Positions 27,611 through 32,674 of a DNA stretch of 32,674 nt are shown in pieces. Made by a program: the position numbers and the translations under genes. The stretch is from Zetaproteobacteria bacterium CG1_02_53_45 (GTDB taxonomy: Bacteria; Pseudomonadota; Zetaproteobacteria; Mariprofundales; Mariprofundaceae): positions 1 to 32,674 of the forward strand of contig MNWZ01000110.1 of NCBI GenBank assembly GCA_001871925.1, in the 5' to 3' direction. Each line of letters starts with the position of its first letter. Position 1 is the stretch's first letter. A model generated the notes under the pieces. It was not told where the DNA came from, ran no database searches, and saw only the letters and a list, made by a program, of their open reading frames with translations.

Positions 27611-30600
27611 GTGAACACGTCCGCCAGTTGGTCATCGATCCGAGCGCATCGTTTCTGGTGCAGGCACCGGCCGGGTCGGGTAAAACCGAACTGCTGACCC
27701 AGCGGATTTTGAACCTGCTGGCCTGCGTCGATACGCCGGAAGAAATCCTCGCCCTTACCTTCACGCGCAAGGCGGCGGCGGAAATGCGCAACCGCGTACT
27801 GGCCGCGCTCAAACTGGGCCAGCCCGAAGCGGCAGAAAAGCACCGTTTCCTCACCTGGCAGTTGGCGCAAAAGGCACTGGCCCGTGATGCCGCGCAGGGC
27901 TGGAATTTGCAGCAGAACCCGAATCGCCTGCGCATTGTCACCCTCGACAGTCTGAGCAGCGCACTGGCGCGGCAATTACCATTGTTATCCGGGCTGGGAC
28001 GCATGCCGGAAACGCAGGATTATATACAACCGCTGTACCGACAGGCCGCCGAACGTGCCCTGCAACAGGGGCAGCGGCAATATCCCAAAGCCGTGGCCAC
28101 GCTGCTGCTGCATCAGGATCATAATACCGCAGCGGTGATCCGCATGATGGCCGGTATGCTGGAAAATCGTGAACAATGGCTGGCTCCGGTGATTGCGCAT
28201 GCCCGCGATATTCAGGGCTTGCGCCAGCACCTTGAAAGCAATCTTGCCGCCTACATCAGCCACCACTTGCTGCAATGTGATCTGCGCCTGCCGGTGGAGG
28301 TTAAGGCATCGTTGCCGCCGCTGCTGCGCTTTGCCGCTGAACATGGCGGTGACTCACAACTGGCCGAATTATCCGCCTGGCCGGAGGCCGACGTGGCACA
28401 CATGCAGGCATGGCAGGCGATCTGTCGTGCGGTGCTTACAAGCAGTGGCGATATTAGAAAAACCGTCAATAAAAACAATGGATTTCCGGCTGATGCTAAA
28501 GTAGAGAAACAAGCAATTATTGGGCTTCTCGGCATGCTTTCTGACGATCAGAGCTTACTTGAATTGTTACAGGGTATCGGTGAAATGCCGGACTCACCGC
28601 TGTTTGATGAAAGCCAGTGGCAGGTGCTGGAAGCGCTGTTTTATCTGCTGCCAACAGCCGCTTTTTCCCTGCATCAAATCTTCCAGCAATCCGGCAAAAG
28701 TGATTTTACCGAAATCGCCATCCGCGCCATCGATGCCCTGAGCGACGCAGAGGAGCGGCCAACAGATTTGCTGCTCAGGCTGGATTATCGCATTCGTCAT
28801 ATTCTGGTGGATGAGTTTCAGGACACATCCGAATTACAAATTCGGTTGCTGCAATGTCTGACTTCCGGCTGGCAACCGGACGACGCCGATCGCACCCTGT
28901 TCATGGTCGGTGATCCAATGCAGTCCATTTATCGCTTCCGCAAAGCGGAGGTCGGCCTGTTTCTGAAAACCAAGGCCAACCTGAGTGGTTTACCACATGT
29001 GCAAGCGCAGACGCTGGAGCGCAATTTCCGCTCCGATCCGGCCGTTATCGACTGGGTGAATCAGGCTTTCCGCAATATGTTTCCGCGTCACGAAGATATG
29101 CTCGAAGGCGCTATACCCTACAGCCAGGCCAAGGCGATGCGGACTGATGGCGGCAGTGTGCATCTGCATCTGCAAGCCCGGCGCGATGATGAAGCCGAGG
29201 CCAGTGCCGTTATCGCCATGGTACAGCAGGCGCTGCAACAGGGGCACAGCACCGGCATTCTGGCGCGTTCGCGCAAGCATCTGCATCACATCATGGATGC
29301 CCTGCAACAGGCGAATATCCCCTTCCGCGCCATCAAAATTCTGCCGCTGCATGAGCAGCCGGAAATTCGCGCGCTGGTCGCACTGACGCGTGCGCTGCTG
29401 CATCCGCAGGACAGAGTCGCCTGGGCAGGCGTGCTGCGCTCGCCCTGCTGCGGCCTGTCTACGCAGGATTTATTCAGCCTGCCTGGCGACAGCGAAACAT
29501 CGCCCTGGCAGCAGTTGAAACAATCGCAGCAAATGCAACTAACCACCGGCCATGCACAACAGGCACGCATTGCACATGTGGTGCAAGCCCTTGACCCGTG
29601 CATCGGACTGGCCGGAAAAATTGCTGTGCGCACCCTGGTTAAAACGGCATGGCAGCGTCTGGGTATGCCGGGCACGTTGCTGCCAGAGCAGCAAACCAAT
29701 GTCGGCAATGTGCTGGATTTACTGGATCAGCTGGATGGGCAACCCGTCCACGGAGAGATCGATTTCGCTCTGCTCGATGAGCATCTGGCCAAACGTTTCA
29801 CCGAACCGGACAGCTCGCCGCAGGCGAATATGGTTGAATTGCTGACCATGCACGGAGCCAAAGGTCTGGAATGGGATACGGTGATTTTACCCGGCCTCGG
29901 TAAAGATCCGGGCAATTCAGCATCGCCACTATTGGCATTCACCGAAGCCTCAGCGCAAACGCAATCGCTGTTTCTGATGTCACCCAAATCGCAAACCCGC
30001 AGCAACGATACCTTGTACAACTTTATCCGGCGCATCGAAAAAGCCCGCGACACGCACGAAACCCGTCGCCTGCTGTATGTGGCATGCACCCGTGCGCGCA
30101 AAACGCTACACCTGTGCGGGCACCTCAACAAAGCCGAAGAAGCCGCCAGATCATCGCTGCTGCACCTGCTGTTATCGCAGGATGAAACCGCCTTCGGCGC
30201 AACGCTGCACAATATCGAAGCCACCGCCGCATCCGCCACAAACATCCGGCCGCTGACGCGCATGGCCGAGCTGCCCGCCTGCCTTGAAGCAACCACTGCA
30301 CCTGCATCCACAGCATCCGAAATCGAATACATCTGGTCCGGCCCCACCGCTACTGCTGTTGGCCATGCCGTGCATGCTTGTTTGCAGCAAATCGGCGAGC
30401 AAGGCATTGAGCAATGGCAATCAAGCGATAGCGATGCCGCCATCAACCACATGCACCGGTCACTGATGCGTGAGGGCCTTTCCGGCACCCTGCTGGAGCA
30501 AGCCATGCAACGCTGCACCCGTGCCATCAACAACACCCTTAGCAGCAGCCACGGCCAGTGGATTCTTTCCGGCCAGCATCAGCATGCCCGCTGCGAGTGG

Positions 30601-30876
30601 CCATTGAGCAAACGGCAGCATCAGCAGATCAGGCATTTCATTCTCGACCGCAGCTTTATCGATGAACACGGCACCCGCTGGATTATCGATTACAAAGTCA
30701 GCGACCACGAAGGCGGCAATCTCGAAAGCTTCATCGCCAGCGAAGCCGACCGTTACAGCCCGCAAATCCGCGCCTATGGCGCATTGCTGGGTGATCTGGA
30801 GCCAGGAAGAGACATCAAGCAGGCGATCTATTTTCCGCTGATGGATTATTTGTATGTGTATCCGGCATTGGGTTGA
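27607..30876 (+). CDS. addA: AddA-like UvrD/RecB-type helicase-nuclease
   Basis: QAPAGSGKTELLTQRIL (Walker A), LVDEFQDTSELQ (Walker B), MVGDPMQSIYRFR, LTMHGAKGLEWD, C-terminal WIIDYKVS nuclease motif. Confidence 0.92.
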   Translation: MSEHVRQLVIDPSASFLVQAPAGSGKTELLTQRILNLLACVDTPEEILALTFTRKAAAEMRNRVLAALKLGQPEAAEKHRFLTWQLAQKALARDAAQGWNLQQNPNRLRIVTLDSLSSALARQLPLLSGLGRMPETQDYIQPLYRQAAERALQQGQRQYPKAVATLLLHQDHNTAAVIRMMAGMLENREQWLAPVIAHARDIQGLRQHLESNLAAYISHHLLQCDLRLPVEVKASLPPLLRFAAEHGGDSQLAELSAWPEADVAHMQAWQAICRAVLTSSGDIRKTVNKNNGFPADAKVEKQAIIGLLGMLSDDQSLLELLQGIGEMPDSPLFDESQWQVLEALFYLLPTAAFSLHQIFQQSGKSDFTEIAIRAIDALSDAEERPTDLLLRLDYRIRHILVDEFQDTSELQIRLLQCLTSGWQPDDADRTLFMVGDPMQSIYRFRKAEVGLFLKTKANLSGLPHVQAQTLERNFRSDPAVIDWVNQAFRNMFPRHEDMLEGAIPYSQAKAMRTDGGSVHLHLQARRDDEAEASAVIAMVQQALQQGHSTGILARSRKHLHHIMDALQQANIPFRAIKILPLHEQPEIRALVALTRALLHPQDRVAWAGVLRSPCCGLSTQDLFSLPGDSETSPWQQLKQSQQMQLTTGHAQQARIAHVVQALDPCIGLAGKIAVRTLVKTAWQRLGMPGTLLPEQQTNVGNVLDLLDQLDGQPVHGEIDFALLDEHLAKRFTEPDSSPQANMVELLTMHGAKGLEWDTVILPGLGKDPGNSASPLLAFTEASAQTQSLFLMSPKSQTRSNDTLYNFIRRIEKARDTHETRRLLYVACTRARKTLHLCGHLNKAEEAARSSLLHLLLSQDETAFGATLHNIEATAASATNIRPLTRMAELPACLEATTAPASTASEIEYIWSGPTATAVGHAVHACLQQIGEQGIEQWQSSDSDAAINHMHRSLMREGLSGTLLEQAMQRCTRAINNTLSSSHGQWILSGQHQHARCEWPLSKRQHQQIRHFILDRSFIDEHGTRWIIDYKVSDHEGGNLESFIASEADRYSPQIRAYGALLGDLEPGRDIKQAIYFPLMDYLYVYPALG

Positions 30877-30980
30877 CGTGAAACCGAAACAGGCGCATTT
30901 TCGCAATGTTGTGTTTATTTATAGGCAAAAAAAAGAATGAATTACTTGTATAAGCACTATTAACTACACAAGGAGGAATT

Positions 30981-31450
30981 GTGGAGTCATTTGCAAAATT
31001 AGTATCTGCTTTGTCGTCTTTAGCATGGCCAGCCATAATTGGAATTCTATTGTTTAAGTTTTACCAACCCATAAAAACTCTTATTGAATCGGCACAAGGA
31101 AGAAAATTCAGTATTAAAGTAGCCGGTAATGAATTAACAATGGAAGAAGCTTCGGAGCAACAAAGGCAAATAATTAATGACCTGCAATCCAAATTAGCTG
31201 AAATAGAGAAAAGGCTTGAGTCTGATCAAACGGTCTCGATATGGGGCGTCCCGAAGATAATCGAGCAGGACTTACATTGGTTAAGAAAATTAGAGCGCTA
31301 GGTTCAAAGGTTCCATTTTATATTTTTTGTGGAGGCTGGGCGGCTAGAAACTTAAGGGATGAAGCAATCAATAATGGTGTTACCGAAATCACTTCTTCTG
31401 GCACGACTTTATTAAGTCGACTTCCATTAGAAAATAGCAGCTGCTCTTAA
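30981..31450 (+). pseudogene. Disrupted membrane-anchored receiver-like protein (two ORF fragments)
   Basis: GTG start after AAGGAGGAA: MESFAKLVSALSSLAWPAIIGILLFKFYQP...KFSIKVAGNELTMEEASEQQRQIINDLQSKL; then, in another frame, DMGRPEDNRAGLTLVKKIRALGSKVPFYIFCGGWAARNLRDEAINNGVTEITSSGTTLLSRL. Confidence 0.65.
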
Positions 31451-31486
31451 CAGAATCGACAGACCAGACTGAGTTAAATTAATAAA

Positions 31487-32113
31487 ATGAAATCTACCCT
31501 TGAAATAAGCAAATTCCTCCAATTCATCTCCCTCATCCTTGCAGTGTTACTGCTGTATGGATGTAGTAACTCCAAGCTTGAGCCTGTGCATCCCGGCGGG
31601 ACTATTCTGGCTTTTGGCGACAGTTTGACGGCTGGCGTCGGCGTCTCGGCTGAGCATAGCTACCCTTCTGTGCTGGCTGAACTGACAGGGCTGAATGTAA
31701 TCAATGCCGGTATCTCGGGTGAAATCAGCGCAGAGGGTTTGGCGCGCCTGCCGGAGGTGCTTGAGCAAACGCAGCCGGAGCTGCTGATTCTGATTGAAGG
31801 CGCCAATGATATTCTGCGCAACCAGAGCTTTGCCGAAGCCAAACGTAATCTGGCTGCCATGATCACACTGGCAAAAGCGCGTGGTATTCAGGTGGTGCTC
31901 GTGGGCGTGCCGCAAAAGGCGCTGTTTTCTGATTCTGCGCCTTTTTACGCGGAACTGGCCGAGCAATTTGATGTACCCTTCGAGGCTTCGGTGATTGGTG
32001 ATCTGGAGCGGAGCCCTTCGAGCAAATCCGATCAGATACATTTCAATCAAAAAGGTTACCGCAAAATGGCCGAGGCTATCCGCGATCTGTTAGCTGACCA
32101 TGGCGCTATTTGA
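31487..32113 (+). CDS. GDSL/SGNH arylesterase, predicted lipoprotein (TesA-like)
   Basis: Lipobox LLLYGCS; AFGDSLTAGVGV; IEGANDILRN; SDQIHFNQKGYRKMAE. Confidence 0.92.
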   Translation: MKSTLEISKFLQFISLILAVLLLYGCSNSKLEPVHPGGTILAFGDSLTAGVGVSAEHSYPSVLAELTGLNVINAGISGEISAEGLARLPEVLEQTQPELLILIEGANDILRNQSFAEAKRNLAAMITLAKARGIQVVLVGVPQKALFSDSAPFYAELAEQFDVPFEASVIGDLERSPSSKSDQIHFNQKGYRKMAEAIRDLLADHGAI

Positions 32114-32362
32114 AAGTTGACCCCCTACTTCTACCGGAAATGGCGAGAGAGCTTACAGACTCAGGCCGACTGCCGGGTTCTCGCCTTCTACCGCCGGGAG
32201 AAGGCCTGGATGAAGGGATGCTGTGAATCTCTGCGAACCGCTGGCTAAACAATCTTATGCTTGCCCCCCTTTGTTGGGCCAAACCGTTGAATCAAGCTTG
32301 CAAATTCAGCATGAAACCTGCAACTTGTACCACGCTCGCTGCACCCACAAGGAAGAAATCTT

Positions 32363-32479
32363 ATGAGCTCTGAAAATCGCCGACGCCATCAACGTCACTC
32401 CGTCAACTTCGAAATTATAGTTGCTGTGGAATCCATGCAAAGTGAGATGCTTTATGAGACACGGCAAATTTGCCCTTAG
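32363..32479 (+). pseudogene. Short PilZ-like N-terminal fragment, 38 aa
   Basis: MSSENRRRHQRHSVNFEIIVAVESMQSEMLYETRQICP; RRxxxR-type start only. Confidence 0.3.
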
Positions 32480-32499
32480 GTTCAACCCTTAGATTCTAA

Positions 32500-32674
32500 A
32501 GATGTAAACCAGCATGTCTGGACATTCTTTGGGCCCTCACTATCATTCGCTTCATGCATAAGACTCATGAAGGAGAATTTCAGCTTGATCGGATCGCGGT
32601 TCGTCCGGTTCATGTGAATGAAGAAGAGCGATTTCAACGGCTGATGCAGATGCATCATTACCTTGGCTCGTTGC
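32500..32674 (+). CDS. DUF4338 (DruA-like, often transposase-associated) protein, N-terminus only, cut by the window edge
   Basis: Open frame LTIIRFMHKTHEGEFQLDRIAVRPVHVNEEERFQRLMQMHHYLGSL; RPV...RFQRLMQMHHYLG resembles the DUF4338 N-terminus; exact start unknown. Confidence 0.6.

Noticed and set aside
24764-30876. addA/addB-like pair as a novel defence module
   Set aside because: Motifs and order fit standard double-strand break repair AddAB-type enzymes
1-32674. CRISPR arrays, tRNA or rRNA genes
   Set aside because: No regularly spaced repeat array and no tRNA/rRNA signature was noticed by eye; a tRNAscan/CRISPR search was not possible

Overview
The window is a prophage segment followed by ordinary bacterial chromosome. 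Positions 1 to ~13.7 kb hold the right half of a Mu-like (transposable) prophage with siphovirus-type tails, in order: gpI-type protease/scaffold (5'-truncated), decoration protein, gpT-type capsid, gp36/gp37-like head-tail proteins, tail tube, tail chaperones with a canonical -1 frameshift site, tape measure, distal tail proteins and tail fibres. The prophage ends inside a pflA-like gene, of which only the C-terminal part remains. The host part contains glgC, selO, a CDF transporter, a decayed class D beta-lactamase, a non-coding AT-rich stretch with DnaA-box-like sites, uvrB, the 3' remnant of a group II intron, a DUF4438 protein, a retropepsin-like protease, a carbon-nitrogen hydrolase, DUF1841, an AddB/AddA-like pair, a broken membrane-anchored receiver-like gene, a GDSL lipoprotein esterase and the start of a DUF4338 (DruA-like) gene. 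The most interesting observations are: (1) a tail-fibre gene whose C-terminus looks like a diversity-generating retroelement (DGR) variable region, with AAY-derivable codons, a GC-rich tract and a weak hairpin, but no template repeat or reverse transcriptase in the window; (2) an A_AAA_AAC frameshift site joining the tail chaperone ORFs; (3) two strong back-to-back hairpins in a phage intergenic region; (4) a possible replication-origin-like DnaA-box cluster next to uvrB; (5) degraded elements (OXA, receiver protein, group II intron) that the ORF track does not explain. All family names come from recognising motifs by eye; no database search was run.
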